Positions 17,079-26,498 of a stretch of 64,000 nt of DNA are shown here, in pieces. Positions within the stretch are counted from its first letter, which is position 1. Every line of letters begins with the position of its first letter. This DNA comes from Robiginitomaculum sp. (GTDB lineage: Bacteria; Pseudomonadota; Alphaproteobacteria; Caulobacterales; Maricaulaceae). The position numbers and the translations under genes were made by a program. The notes below the pieces were generated by a model. The model saw nothing but the letters and a program-made list of their open reading frames with translations. It was not told the origin of the DNA and made no database searches. The stretch covers positions 53,563 through 117,562 of the forward strand of contig JAJFFS010000007.1 of assembly GCA_021776515.1 (NCBI GenBank), written 5' to 3'.

Positions 17079-19129
17079 TCCTGTTCAAACAGATAAAGTA
17101 GCTGGCGCAGGGCTGGCCCGCGTTTACCAACCAGGTCCGGGTCATTTTGTGCGATCATACGGGCCTGGACATTGGCCGTTTCCAGAAGTTCCGTATCGCT
17201 TTCAAGGCGGGCAAAATGATTATGCGGCATACCGCTTTGGCGTATGCCCAAAAGATCACCCATGCCGCGCAGTTTCCAGTCGGTTTCGGCAATGACAAAG
17301 CCATCATCGGTATTGCGCAGAGTTTCCAGCCGCGCCCTGGCCGTCTTACCCAATGGGGGCTGGTAAAGCAAAAGACACGAAGATGAGCGTTCCGAGCGGC
17401 CCACGCGCCCGCGTAACTGGTGTAGTTGCGCCAGACCAAAGCGTTCCGCCTGTTCGATAACCATAACGCTGGCTTCGGGTACATCCATACCCACTTCCAC
17501 CACCGTTGTTGCCACCAGAATTTGTATGTCCCCATTTTTGAAAGCCAGCGACAGCCGTTCTTTTTCTGATGCCGGCATACGCCCGTGAAGCAGTCCGATG
17601 CAATCGCCAAAGCGGGCATTAAGGTCAGCATAGCGGTCCTCGGCGGCGGCAAGGTCAACCTTGTCGCTCTCCTCCACCAGCGGGCAAACCCAGTATGCCC
17701 GCCCCCCATCCTTGATAAGCTGGCCAAGGCGGGTAATCACCTCCTCCAGCCGGGCAAGCGGCAAGACCCGCGTTGTTATTGGCTTGCGCCCCGGTGGTTT
17801 TTCATCGAGCTTGGAAAGGTCCATATCTCCATAAACGGCAAGCGCCAGCGAGCGCGGTATCGGGGTGGCGGTCATCACCAGCAAATCTGGCCGCGCCCCT
17901 TTGGCGGTAAGTTTCAGTCGGTCGGAAACGCCAAAGCGATGTTGCTCGTCAATAATAACCAGTGCCAGGTTTTTGAACGTCACGCCTTCCTGAAAAAGCG
18001 CGTGCGTGCCGCAAATAACGTCTGTTTCACCGCTTTCCAGCCGTGCCAGAATTTCGGCGCGTGTCTGTCCCTTGTCCCGCCCGGTAAGAATGTCCAGCGA
18101 CAACCCGGCCCCTTCAAGCAATGGCGTTAGCGAGGCGGCATGTTGGCGCGCCAGAATTTCGGTAGGGGCCATCAAGGCGCATTGCCCACCGGCCTCAATA
18201 GCACGTGCCGCCGCCAGTGCCGCAACAAAGGTTTTGCCGGCCCCCACATCCCCCTGCAGCAAACGCATCATGCGTTCCGGTGCGGCCATGTCGGCCTCAA
18301 TCTCGGCAAACACACGGGTTTGTGCGCCGGTTGGGGTAAAGGGCGCCGTATCCAGTATTGCCTGTACCTTGCTGCCATCACCGCGCAATGCCATGCCCGG
18401 GCGGGCGCGCCGGTGGGCACGCACCAGTGCCAGCGCTAATTGCCGCGAGAGCAATTCATCATAGGCCAGGCGGCAACGTGCAGGGCTTTCCTGTTCCAGT
18501 ACCAGCAGATCTGTGGGTTGATGCAATGCCAGTAATGCGTCACGCCATGCGGGCCAACCGCGCTTGTCCATAAGGCCGGGGTCAATCCATTCGCTTAGTT
18601 CCGGTGCGCGTTCCAGCGCCCCGGCAATGGCCTTGTGAAGGGTCTTGCTCGCCAACCCTTGGGTCATGGGATAGACTGGTTCGATGGCGGGAACATCATC
18701 AGCGTCTTGCAGTTTGACGATATAATCCGGGTGCAGCATTTGAATTTCGCCGTTAAAATGCTCTACTTTGCCGCACACTATGCGGGTTTCACCGGGTGGC
18801 AATTGACGCATCAAATAATCAGGCCGGGCATGAAACCAGCTTAGGGTAAGAAAGCCGGTGTCGTCATGCCCCCGTACTTTATAGGGCAGCCCGCGCCGTG
18901 GTGATGGTTTATGGTCCTCAATCTCAATTTCAAAACTGGCAATTTGCCCGTCCAGGGCATGGGCCACGCCGGGGCGGGCGCGCCGGTCTATCAGGCTGGC
19001 CGGCATCATGAATAAAAGATCGAGAACGCGGGCCGCATTCAGCTTTTTCAAATTCTCCGCAACTTTTGGTCCCACACCAGACAGAACGCTGGTGTCAGCA
19101 AACAGGGGAAAGAGAATTTGTGGCCGCAT
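17048..19129 (-). CDS. recG: ATP-dependent DNA helicase RecG
   Basis: RecG rescues stalled replication forks and processes Holliday junctions. At 693 residues it equals the E. coli length. An N-terminal wedge/OB domain precedes the helicase domains: Walker A GDVGAGKT near residue 293, IIDEQHRFG near 392, TATPIPR, then the second domain with VVEVGMDVPEASVMVIEQAERFGLAQLHQLRGRVGR, and a C-terminal TRG-like motif region. It converges with and overlaps the DUF502 gene by 31 bases. recG lies close to sdhE-mfd here, a common alphaproteobacterial neighbourhood. Confidence 0.96.
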   Translation of the reverse strand: MRPQILFPLFADTSVLSGVGPKVAENLKKLNAARVLDLLFMMPASLIDRRARPGVAHALDGQIASFEIEIEDHKPSPRRGLPYKVRGHDDTGFLTLSWFHARPDYLMRQLPPGETRIVCGKVEHFNGEIQMLHPDYIVKLQDADDVPAIEPVYPMTQGLASKTLHKAIAGALERAPELSEWIDPGLMDKRGWPAWRDALLALHQPTDLLVLEQESPARCRLAYDELLSRQLALALVRAHRRARPGMALRGDGSKVQAILDTAPFTPTGAQTRVFAEIEADMAAPERMMRLLQGDVGAGKTFVAALAAARAIEAGGQCALMAPTEILARQHAASLTPLLEGAGLSLDILTGRDKGQTRAEILARLESGETDVICGTHALFQEGVTFKNLALVIIDEQHRFGVSDRLKLTAKGARPDLLVMTATPIPRSLALAVYGDMDLSKLDEKPPGRKPITTRVLPLARLEEVITRLGQLIKDGGRAYWVCPLVEESDKVDLAAAEDRYADLNARFGDCIGLLHGRMPASEKERLSLAFKNGDIQILVATTVVEVGMDVPEASVMVIEQAERFGLAQLHQLRGRVGRSERSSSCLLLYQPPLGKTARARLETLRNTDDGFVIAETDWKLRGMGDLLGIRQSGMPHNHFARLESDTELLETANVQARMIAQNDPDLVGKRGPALRQLLYLFEQDQAVRLLSSG

Positions 19130-19141
19130 CGGGTTCAGGCC

Positions 19142-19996
19142 CTAAAAGGTTTTCAGCAATTTTGCACGCAGGGTCACTTGTCCTCTATCACCAAACTGGC
19201 TCCGGGTTAACGGGCTGTCCGCTGCTGCCCCGTTTAATAAACCAAGATTTGCACTAGAGCTAAAACGCCAGTTTTCATTCAGATGATTTTCAAATACCAC
19301 GCCAATGGCGTTTTCATACAGGCTGGAACGGGCATCAAACTGGGCGAGGCCTGTGGCAGTTGCCTGTTGGGCATTCACCCCAAAAAAAGCTTGCAAGTGC
19401 TTTGTAGAACCCCATTTCAGTCGCACATAAGGCACGAGCCGGGCCTGGCGGCTTAGCTCCATCGTGTACCCGGCTTCCAGGTTAAATATCTCGCCTTTGG
19501 TGACACCGGATATATCAGTGAATAGCTCAGCCGTTAGATAAGTCTTGTATAATGAAGCACCCAGAAATATGCCGCCATCCAGTCGTTCACTAACCTTGCC
19601 TAGCCCTTTTATGGGGATTGGCATGTCGGCGGTTCGTCGCCCTTGCACACCGCGTAGCAGCACCCCCGCTCGCCAAATTCTATTGTTAAAAGCAATGACG
19701 CCCAGCGTCCCATTTTCAAAGAAAACTGTGTTTTTCCAAAATAATTTGAGATCTAGATCAAGATTGAAAGTGTAGTCCTTTGAGCCGGCAAAATCAGGGG
19801 TTAGGGCAATACCGGCCCCATAACGTCCGTGCCAGGCATCTTTGTTGTCGGTCAGTGTTAACTCGGTGGCTTTTAAGTAAATCGGTGGCCCGGCCGTGTT
19901 GGTGCGAACGTCAACAGCATTGCCATTTGTGGTGTTGAACACCAACAGGACCAGGGCATAGAGCCAAATTCTAAAAATTAGAGACAAGGGAAACAC
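19142..19996 (-). CDS. MipA/OmpV family outer-membrane protein
   Basis: A 284-residue predicted beta-barrel: hydrophobic signal segment (about residues 1-27), then alternating beta strands with a GRYGAGIALTPDFAGSKDY motif and NRIWRAGVLLRGV, ending in a terminal Phe as outer-membrane proteins do. The pattern matches MipA/OmpV, linked in other bacteria to murein-synthesis scaffolding or osmotic response; the role here is open. The apparent start is GTG 19996, only 2 bases from the stop of the upstream phosphodiesterase gene, so the two form an operon. Confidence 0.82.
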   Translation of the reverse strand: MFPLSLIFRIWLYALVLLVFNTTNGNAVDVRTNTAGPPIYLKATELTLTDNKDAWHGRYGAGIALTPDFAGSKDYTFNLDLDLKLFWKNTVFFENGTLGVIAFNNRIWRAGVLLRGVQGRRTADMPIPIKGLGKVSERLDGGIFLGASLYKTYLTAELFTDISGVTKGEIFNLEAGYTMELSRQARLVPYVRLKWGSTKHLQAFFGVNAQQATATGLAQFDARSSLYENAIGVVFENHLNENWRFSSSANLGLLNGAAADSPLTRSQFGDRGQVTLRAKLLKTF

Positions 19997-19998
19997 GT

Positions 19999-21009
19999 CT
20001 AGTTACCAGCGTACTTTTGCACGTTATATGCATAATGAACTTCGTATCCGGTATGATCTGAAAGAGGGCGACCTTGTAAGCTCTCTCGAAAATTGCGCTC
20101 GATATAGACCGGGGTCAGTAGCGTCGCGCTACCCGAGCGGTAAAACTGCTTGTCATCGGTCATATAAAGAATTTCGGCTTGTTCAGTTCGGGCATCCAGT
20201 ACACAGGACTGGCCGCTTTGCAGGCAGACCTCCGCCGCATCCAGTGCGTTGATCTCTTCACGAAAGTACTGGTAACGCGGGGTAAGCTTGGTGTTGAAAT
20301 CCCCGGCAAGGATCAAAGGCGCTTTGGTGCTGGCGGTACGTGCCAGAAACTTGGCCAGAATGTCTGTCTGTTTCTGGTGAGCGCGCATACGGATCGCCCC
20401 CGGTGCCTTGGCAGAGCGATTTGAATTGAAATGCGATGTAACCAGATGAATTGGCGTATCTATTCCCGGTACAGAAACCTCGGTCATGACGATGGCCTTG
20501 TTGGCCAGGCAATCAAGACCGGCACAAGCCTGGCCGTCAAAAGTGGTAAAAACGGGATTTTTAATCTCAAAATCACTCAGAATAATCAGGCCACTGCCCA
20601 TAAATTTTTGCGGCTTGGTGCTTTGGGAATAGGAATTATTGCTCTCAACACTCCAGGATGTGCCCCTTCGTTTTTTGCCGGATTTTCGCCCTGGGCCACG
20701 TACAACATATTTGTACCCACTTTGCTCTATTATGACGTCGCACCGTTCCCCAAACGCTTCCTGCAGAACGACAACATCAGGTTGCGTGCCTTTCGCCCGA
20801 CGTTCTTTAAGTATCTCTGCAATACGGTTCAGGCGGGAGGTCTTGTGCCACTTTACCGGGCTGGGTAAGGCATTGATATTATAGGTTAGAATACTGAATT
20901 TGTTGGATGCTGTTTCTGCGGCCTGAGCTTTTTGTATAGCCAGCCCGGTGATGCCACTGAAAAGCAAGGCACCGATCAGAACTACAATGGGGCGGCGAAA
21001 CATCATCAT
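19999..21009 (-). CDS. Secreted endonuclease/exonuclease/phosphatase-fold hydrolase (sphingomyelinase-like)
   Basis: A 336-residue exported protein (signal segment RRPIVVLIGALLF ending near AQA-AE). The EEP fold motifs are in order: LTYNINALP, VVLQEAF (metal Glu), TSHFNSNR, AGDFN and LSDHTGYE (catalytic His/Asp). Bacterial members with this pattern include neutral sphingomyelinases and extracellular phosphodiesterases or nucleases; the substrate is uncertain. Three ATGs in a row at 21009-21001 follow a GGACGGG, so I start there rather than at a GTG 12 codons earlier. It is the first gene of a two-gene operon with the outer-membrane protein. Confidence 0.85.
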   Translation of the reverse strand: MMMFRRPIVVLIGALLFSGITGLAIQKAQAAETASNKFSILTYNINALPSPVKWHKTSRLNRIAEILKERRAKGTQPDVVVLQEAFGERCDVIIEQSGYKYVVRGPGRKSGKKRRGTSWSVESNNSYSQSTKPQKFMGSGLIILSDFEIKNPVFTTFDGQACAGLDCLANKAIVMTEVSVPGIDTPIHLVTSHFNSNRSAKAPGAIRMRAHQKQTDILAKFLARTASTKAPLILAGDFNTKLTPRYQYFREEINALDAAEVCLQSGQSCVLDARTEQAEILYMTDDKQFYRSGSATLLTPVYIERNFRESLQGRPLSDHTGYEVHYAYNVQKYAGN

Positions 21010-21188
21010 TACCCGTCCATTTTGCAAGCGTATGCCATACGGCACAAGTTAAAAACACCCGAAACTATCAAGATAGTTGTGGCAAGGTAAGGGCAATCAA
21101 TTGCAATAGTGTGATAAAGTGGGATCAGCTCAGCAATTATTGCGGATTGTCGTTTGTTTTGCGTAAATTCTGGCTTATAGCCAGCGTT

Positions 21189-21473
21189 ATGGATACAGAC
21201 TCAAGACGTAAACGCATGTTGTTTCGGGCGTGGCACCGGGGTTTTAAAGAAATGGACCTGATTTTAGGCTGTTTTGCAGACCGGCGTTTATCGGCGCTGT
21301 CCCCCGAAGAACTTGACCAGTTTGAAGCCATTCTGAATGCAGAAGATACGCCGCTATACCAGTGGATAACAGGTAAAGAGGCCATGCCACCAGAATTTGA
21401 CAACGCAATCATGACAGAGGTGCGTGATTTCAAACCATTATCCGAAATACTTAAAGATGGTCGGAGCGGGTAA
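21189..21473 (+). CDS. sdhE: FAD assembly factor SdhE (succinate dehydrogenase assembly factor 2)
   Basis: A 94-residue protein of the SdhE/YgfY (DUF339) family that promotes covalent flavinylation of SdhA. The key RGxxE motif is present (RAWHRGFKEMDLILG), followed by the helical LSPEELDQFEAILNAEDTPLYQWI. I start at ATG 21189 (MDTDSRRKR), matching family length, instead of an upstream ATG that would add 26 atypical residues. mfd begins 2 bases after its stop, so the two genes are co-translated. Confidence 0.95.
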   Translation: MDTDSRRKRMLFRAWHRGFKEMDLILGCFADRRLSALSPEELDQFEAILNAEDTPLYQWITGKEAMPPEFDNAIMTEVRDFKPLSEILKDGRSG

Positions 21474-21475
21474 GT

Positions 21476-24400
21476 ATGGCTGATCTGAGGCACGTTCTGG
21501 CGCAGATTGCGGGTGCGCCCGGCAGGCTTGTTGTAGGTAGTGCGCCAGAGGGATTTGACGCGCTGTTGCTGTGCGATGCGGCGCGCTCGCGCGGTGGTCT
21601 TAGCGTTTTTGTTGCCCGTGATGATGCCCGTGCGGCGGCTTTTGCCGGGGCGTGCCGGTTTTTTGCCCCGGACCTGGATATAGTGCGCCTGCCGGCCTGG
21701 GATTGTTTGCCTTATGACCGGGTGTCCCCGGCGGCGGATTTGGCCGCCCAGCGTGCTGGTGCACTATGGGCGCTGACCCAGGATGAACAGCCCGCCGCTA
21801 GGTTGGTTGTCACCACCATTAATGCACTAAGCCAGCGGGTGCCGCCTTGCGCTGCCCTTGCCAAGGCAGGCTTTGCAGCCCGTACAGGGGCGCGTATTGG
21901 CATGGATACCTTGACTGAACACTTGCAAATCAATGGCTATGCCCGTGCCGGAACGGTGATGGAGCCGGGTGATTATGCGGTGCGCGGCGGTGTGGTGGAT
22001 GTCTTTCCGCCGGGAAGGGCCGAGCCGGTACGGCTCGACTTTTTTGGCGATACGCTGGAAAGCGTGCGCAGTTTTGATCCGCAGACGCAGCGTTCTGTCG
22101 CAAATTTAAAAACCGTAGAACTAGCCCCGGTGAGCGAAGTTTTGCTAACCCCGCAAAGCATTTCACGCTTCCGCTCTGGTTTTGTGGAAGCTTTTGGCCC
22201 GGCCCATGATGATGCGCTTTATGATGCGGTCAGCGCCGGGGCGCGACCACAGGGCGTGGAGCACTGGCTGCCGCTCTTTTATGAGAATACCGAAACCGTT
22301 TTTGATTATTTTGGCCCTTCAGCCTTGCTGGTTATGGACCATTTGGCCAGCGAAGCCTTGACTGAGCGAACGCAGATGGTCGCAGATTATTATGATGCCC
22401 GGCGCGAGAGTGCAGAACAGGTGTCCTCTCATGCTTTATCGGCACCGGCATATCGGGCTTTGGCTCCCGAGGTGTTTTACCTGAATGAGGAGGCGTTCGA
22501 GACGTGTGCAAAAGCGCTGGATACCCGCCAGTTCTCACCATTCAGCCTACCCCCCGCCGGTGATGTTGTGGATGCTGTCGGCAAGACGGGCCGGGTGTTT
22601 ACCGCAGAAAGGACCACTAATAACACCAATGTTTATGATGTCGTGCGTGGGCATATTCATGACCTGAAAAAACAGGGCAAGAAGGTGCTGATTGCCGGCT
22701 GGTCAACGGGCTCCGCCGAGCGCACAGCGGGCGTACTGGAAGACCATGGTGTAACCGGCATCAAGGATGTTGCCGCGTTTACAGATTTTGGTGCGCTTTC
22801 ATCCACGGCGATAGCGCGGGCGGTACTGCCACTGGAGCACGGGTTCGAGACAACTGACTTTGCGGTTATTGCCGAGCAGGATATTCTGGGTGATCGGTTA
22901 TCGCGCACAAGACGAAAGAAACGCGCCGCCAATTTCATTGCCGAAGCCGGTAGTTTGCATAGTGATGATCTGGTGGTGCATGTGGACCACGGCATTGGCC
23001 GTTATGCGGGTTTGCACACACTGGACATTAATGGCGCACCCCATGATTGTCTGGAACTGCACTATGCGGGTGGGGACAAGTTGTTTCTGCCGGTTGAGAA
23101 TATAGAGCTGCTGTCGCGTTATGGCTCTGAATCGGCGCAAGCCAATCTGGACAAGCTTGGCGGGGTGGCCTGGCAGGCCCGTAAAGCCAAGGCCAAAAAA
23201 CGCCTGCGTGATATGGCGGGCGAGCTTATCAAGATTGCGGCGGCGCGGGAAATGCGCACCGCTGAGGTCATAACACCGCCGCAAGGGGCATGGGATGAGT
23301 TCTGCGCCCGGTTTCCTTTTGCCGAGACAGAAGATCAGCTTTCCACCATTGCCGATGTGCTGGAGGATTTGGGCAAAGGCCGCCCGATGGACCGTCTGGT
23401 GTGCGGCGATGTGGGCTTTGGCAAGACTGAAATTGCCCTGCGTGCTGCCTTTGTTGCCGCCATGACCGGGCGGCAAGTGGCCATCGTCGCTCCCACTACA
23501 TTGCTGGTTCGTCAGCACTTTGCCACATTCAAGGATCGTTTCAGAGGCTGGCCAGTGAAGGTAAGGCGGTTGTCGCGTCTAGTGCCCGCTAAAGAGGCCA
23601 AGGCAACCCGCGAAGGGCTGGCATCCGGGCAGGTGGATATTGTTATTGGCACCCATGCGCTATTGGGCAAGCAGGTAAAATTTCGTGATCTTGGCCTGAT
23701 GATTATTGACGAGGAACAGCATTTTGGTGTGCGCCATAAAGAGCGCCTGAAAGCCCTGCGCGCGGATGTTCATGTGCTGACCCTAACGGCCACACCCATA
23801 CCGCGCACCTTGCAAATGGCGCTTAGTGGTATTCGTGAACTATCCCTGATTGCCACGCCGCCGGTAGACCGGCTGGCGGTGCGTACCTATGTGGCCCCGT
23901 TTGATGCGGTGACGGTACGCGAAGCCTTGCTGCGTGAGCGGTTTCGTGGTGGACAAAGTTTTTTTGTGGTGCCGCGTATTCTGGACCTTGAAGAGATCGA
24001 GACTTTTTTACGCGACTCTGTGCCAGAGGTCAGTTATGTCGTCGCCCACGGGCAGATGACCCCGGTTGAGCTGGAAGATATTATGACCGCCTTTTATGAG
24101 GGTCGGTATGATGTTTTGCTTTCCACCACCATCATTGAATCCGGCCTTGATATTCCCACAGCCAATACTCTGATTGTGCACTGTGCGGACCGCTTTGGCC
24201 TGTCGCAACTCTACCAGTTGCGGGGTCGGGTCGGGCGCTCGAAAGTGCGCGGCTATGCGTACCTTACCATTCCGGCAAAGTTCAAAATCACCAAAACTGC
24301 CGAGGCCCGTCTGAAGGTGCTCTCATCGCTGGATACATTGGGGGCGGGCTTTACCCTGGCCAGCCATGATCTGGACCTGCGCGGTGGTGGTAATTTACTG

Positions 24401-24958
24401 GGCGAGGAGCAATCCGGGCAAATCCGCGATGTTGGGGTGGAGTTATATCAGGCCATGCTGGAAGAAGCCGTGGCCGAGATGAAAACCGGCACCATGGAAA
24501 CCGACCATGACTGGTCGCCGCAAATTAACACCGGCGTCAGCGTCCTCATTCCCGAGCACTATGTGCCGGATCTGGATGTGCGGTTGCAGCTTTATCGCCG
24601 CCTGGCCAGTGCCGACAGCAATGAGGAGCGCGAAGCCTTTGCTGCCGAATTGATTGACCGTTTTGGCCCCTTGCCCGAGGAAGCAAAACATTTGCTTGTG
24701 GTTATGCAGATCAAGGCGCTATGCAAAAAAGCCGGTATCGAAAAAGCCGACGCTGGACCAAAAGGCGTGGTGCTGACATTCCGCGGGGCCGCCTTTGCCA
24801 ACCCGCTGGGGCTTGTGGAACTGATGGGGCGTTACAAAAATGCCTATAAACTGCGCCCGGACCAAAAACTGGTCATGCGCGGCAATTGGCCAGAACCAGT
24901 GCACCGGCTGCGCGGGGTAGAAAAGGCGGTGCGTGAAATTGCGGCGCTGGTGGAATAG
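21476..24958 (+). CDS. mfd: Transcription-repair coupling factor Mfd
   Basis: Mfd removes RNA polymerase stalled at lesions and recruits UvrABC. The 1160-residue protein has an N-terminal UvrB-like region, a CarD-like RNA-polymerase-interacting domain (VVHVDHGIGRYAGL, residues about 500-570), the translocase with Walker A GDVGFGKTE near 644, IIDEEQHFG near 743 and LTATPIPRTLQMA, and the LRGRVGRS motif near 920, then a C-terminal TRCF domain (YVPDLDVRLQLYRRLAS). Length and order agree with the family. It is followed by an inverted palindromic repeat. Confidence 0.97.
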   Translation: MADLRHVLAQIAGAPGRLVVGSAPEGFDALLLCDAARSRGGLSVFVARDDARAAAFAGACRFFAPDLDIVRLPAWDCLPYDRVSPAADLAAQRAGALWALTQDEQPAARLVVTTINALSQRVPPCAALAKAGFAARTGARIGMDTLTEHLQINGYARAGTVMEPGDYAVRGGVVDVFPPGRAEPVRLDFFGDTLESVRSFDPQTQRSVANLKTVELAPVSEVLLTPQSISRFRSGFVEAFGPAHDDALYDAVSAGARPQGVEHWLPLFYENTETVFDYFGPSALLVMDHLASEALTERTQMVADYYDARRESAEQVSSHALSAPAYRALAPEVFYLNEEAFETCAKALDTRQFSPFSLPPAGDVVDAVGKTGRVFTAERTTNNTNVYDVVRGHIHDLKKQGKKVLIAGWSTGSAERTAGVLEDHGVTGIKDVAAFTDFGALSSTAIARAVLPLEHGFETTDFAVIAEQDILGDRLSRTRRKKRAANFIAEAGSLHSDDLVVHVDHGIGRYAGLHTLDINGAPHDCLELHYAGGDKLFLPVENIELLSRYGSESAQANLDKLGGVAWQARKAKAKKRLRDMAGELIKIAAAREMRTAEVITPPQGAWDEFCARFPFAETEDQLSTIADVLEDLGKGRPMDRLVCGDVGFGKTEIALRAAFVAAMTGRQVAIVAPTTLLVRQHFATFKDRFRGWPVKVRRLSRLVPAKEAKATREGLASGQVDIVIGTHALLGKQVKFRDLGLMIIDEEQHFGVRHKERLKALRADVHVLTLTATPIPRTLQMALSGIRELSLIATPPVDRLAVRTYVAPFDAVTVREALLRERFRGGQSFFVVPRILDLEEIETFLRDSVPEVSYVVAHGQMTPVELEDIMTAFYEGRYDVLLSTTIIESGLDIPTANTLIVHCADRFGLSQLYQLRGRVGRSKVRGYAYLTIPAKFKITKTAEARLKVLSSLDTLGAGFTLASHDLDLRGGGNLLGEEQSGQIRDVGVELYQAMLEEAVAEMKTGTMETDHDWSPQINTGVSVLIPEHYVPDLDVRLQLYRRLASADSNEEREAFAAELIDRFGPLPEEAKHLLVVMQIKALCKKAGIEKADAGPKGVVLTFRGAAFANPLGLVELMGRYKNAYKLRPDQKLVMRGNWPEPVHRLRGVEKAVREIAALVE

Positions 24959-24963
24959 ACGTT

Positions 24964-25053
24964 CTGGATTACCCGAACCAGTCGGGTAATGACATGCAGA
25001 GATAAATTTGTATTTCCCCACATTGTCATTACCGGGCTTGTCCCGGTAATCCA
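24964..25053. repeat. Inverted pair of CTGGATTACC-type palindromic repeats
   Basis: Two elements face each other: 24964-24994 (CTGGATTACCCG...CGGGTAATGACA) and 25023-25053 (TGTCATTACCGGG...CCCGGTAATCCAG). Each is itself palindromic, and both ends share CTGGATTACC. It is related in style to the short dispersed repeats of alphaproteobacteria. It separates mfd from the GIY-YIG gene and could act as a transcript-end hairpin. Confidence 0.75.
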
Positions 25054-25071
25054 GATGAGCGACTTTTCCTG

Positions 25072-25386
25072 ATGCAAGATCGTATCTATTCAGTGTACAT
25101 TCTGGCCAGTAAACGCAATGGCACATTATATACCGGTGTAACCAAATATACCGGTGTAACCAATAATCTTGTGCGGCGCGTTTATGAGCATCGTGAAAAG
25201 CTGGCAGACGGTTTTACCAAAAAGCACGGCATATCCATGCTGGTTTGGCATGAAGAGTATGCAGACATTGAATTGGCAATACGTGGTGAGAAGCGCATCA
25301 AGAAATACCCTCGCAAGTGGAAACTCAACCTGATTGAAGAAATAAACCCGGATTGGCGTGACTTATGGGATGATATTACCGGATAA
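25072..25386 (+). CDS. GIY-YIG nuclease-domain protein with internal duplication
   Basis: A 104-residue single-domain protein of the UPF0213/YhbQ-like GIY-YIG family (SVYILASKRNGTLYTGVT, then LVRRVYEHREKLADGFTKKHG, Arg in the helix and later HEEYADIELAIRGEKRIKKY). Family members normally have one YTGVTN strand; here TATACCGGTGTAACCAAA is tandemly repeated (25129-25146 and 25147-25164, differing only in the last base), inserting six residues in the active-site sheet. The frame stays open. The duplication may disturb folding or activity. The biological role of these small proteins is unclear. Confidence 0.88.
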   Translation: MQDRIYSVYILASKRNGTLYTGVTKYTGVTNNLVRRVYEHREKLADGFTKKHGISMLVWHEEYADIELAIRGEKRIKKYPRKWKLNLIEEINPDWRDLWDDITG

Positions 25387-25408
25387 TTGTAAAACTGGAT
25401 TACCCGCC

Positions 25409-25474
25409 CTTCGACAAGCTCAGCATGAGGGTTAGTTGGGGGTACAAGAAAGCCTCATGCTGAGCTTGTCGAAG
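25409..25474. repeat. Inverted pair of CTTCGACAAGCTCAGCATGAG repeats
   Basis: Two 22-base arms (25409-25430 and 25453-25474) are perfect reverse complements around a 22-base loop. They are the same element as at 11427 with one changed base (GCATGAG for GGATGAG) in both arms, showing compensatory change. The element creates an apparent open frame upstream of the next gene but is not coding. Confidence 0.85.
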
Positions 25475-25528
25475 CATGGAAATCGACTAGGGTGTTGCAT
25501 AACAAAATGTGTTTATGGAGAAAGTGAT

Positions 25529-26491
25529 TTGTCTTTGCCGTCTATCCTTAAAGATCGTCTGCGTTTGCCCCTTATTGGTGCGCCGATGTTTATTCTGTCT
25601 GGCCCGGAACTGGTGATTGCCCAGTGCAAAGCTGGTGTGGTTGGCTCGTTCCCCAGTCTGAATGCACGCCCCATAGAGCAGCTTGATGACTGGCTGGTGC
25701 AAATCAGGGAAGAACTGGCGGCCTATGATGCGGCAAACCCGGATGCGCCGTCTGCACCGTTTGCTGTGAACCAGATTGTGCATCGCTCGAATGTGCGACT
25801 GGAGGAAGACGTGGCCCTGTGCACCAGGCACAAGGTGCCGATTGTAATCACCTCACTGGGTGCGCGTCCGGAAGTTTTTGATGCGGTGCATTCCTATGGG
25901 GGAACTTGTTTGCACGACGTTATCAACAATCGTTTTGCCCATAAGGCCATTGAAAAAGGTGCCGATGGCCTAATCGCTGTGGCCAGCGGGGCAGGGGGGC
26001 ATGCGGGGCGTTTGTCGCCTTTTGCATTAATACAGGAAATCCGCGACTGGTTTGACGGGCCGCTTTTGCTGTCCGGATCGATAGCCACTGGCGGTGCTAT
26101 TTTAGCGGCGCAGGCTATGGGCGCAGACCTTGCTTATGCAGGTTCAATGTTCATCGCCACAAAGGAAGCCCGCGCACAGGATGAGTATAAACAGATGGTG
26201 GTCGATTCAAATGCTAACGATATTGTCAACTCGTCGCTTTTCACCGGCATTCATGGCAATTATCTGGCACCATCAATCAGTGCCGCTGGCCTTGATCCGG
26301 CCAACCTGCCATCCGCCGACCCCAGCACGATGAAATTTGGCTCGGGTGGTAGTTCAGACGCCAAGGCGTGGCGCGATATATGGGGCTGTGGACAGGGTAT
26401 TGGTGCTATACACGATGTGCCAGCCGTGGGGGACCTTGTGGAGCGCCTGACAGAGCAATATGAAGCGGCCAAAGCCAGGGTTTGCCGTTAA
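25529..26491 (+). CDS. Nitronate monooxygenase (2-nitropropane dioxygenase family)
   Basis: A 320-residue FMN TIM-barrel enzyme: APMFILSGPELVIAQCKAGVVGSFP at the N-terminus, VASGAGGHAGRLSPFALI (His-containing, FMN phosphate) and SGSIATGGAILAAQAMGADLAYAGSMFIATKEA. The family oxidises propionate-3-nitronate or nitronates; some are enoyl-ACP reductases. GGAG sits 8 bases before the TTG at 25529, giving MSLPSILKDRL. Longer in-frame starts would run into the palindromic repeat just upstream, so I reject them. Confidence 0.9.
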   Translation: MSLPSILKDRLRLPLIGAPMFILSGPELVIAQCKAGVVGSFPSLNARPIEQLDDWLVQIREELAAYDAANPDAPSAPFAVNQIVHRSNVRLEEDVALCTRHKVPIVITSLGARPEVFDAVHSYGGTCLHDVINNRFAHKAIEKGADGLIAVASGAGGHAGRLSPFALIQEIRDWFDGPLLLSGSIATGGAILAAQAMGADLAYAGSMFIATKEARAQDEYKQMVVDSNANDIVNSSLFTGIHGNYLAPSISAAGLDPANLPSADPSTMKFGSGGSSDAKAWRDIWGCGQGIGAIHDVPAVGDLVERLTEQYEAAKARVCR

Positions 26492-26498
26492 GGGCGCA

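Noticed and set aside
25436..25528. N-terminal extension of nitronate monooxygenase
   Set aside because: The added codons read through the palindromic repeat; a GGAG site supports the TTG at 25529 instead.
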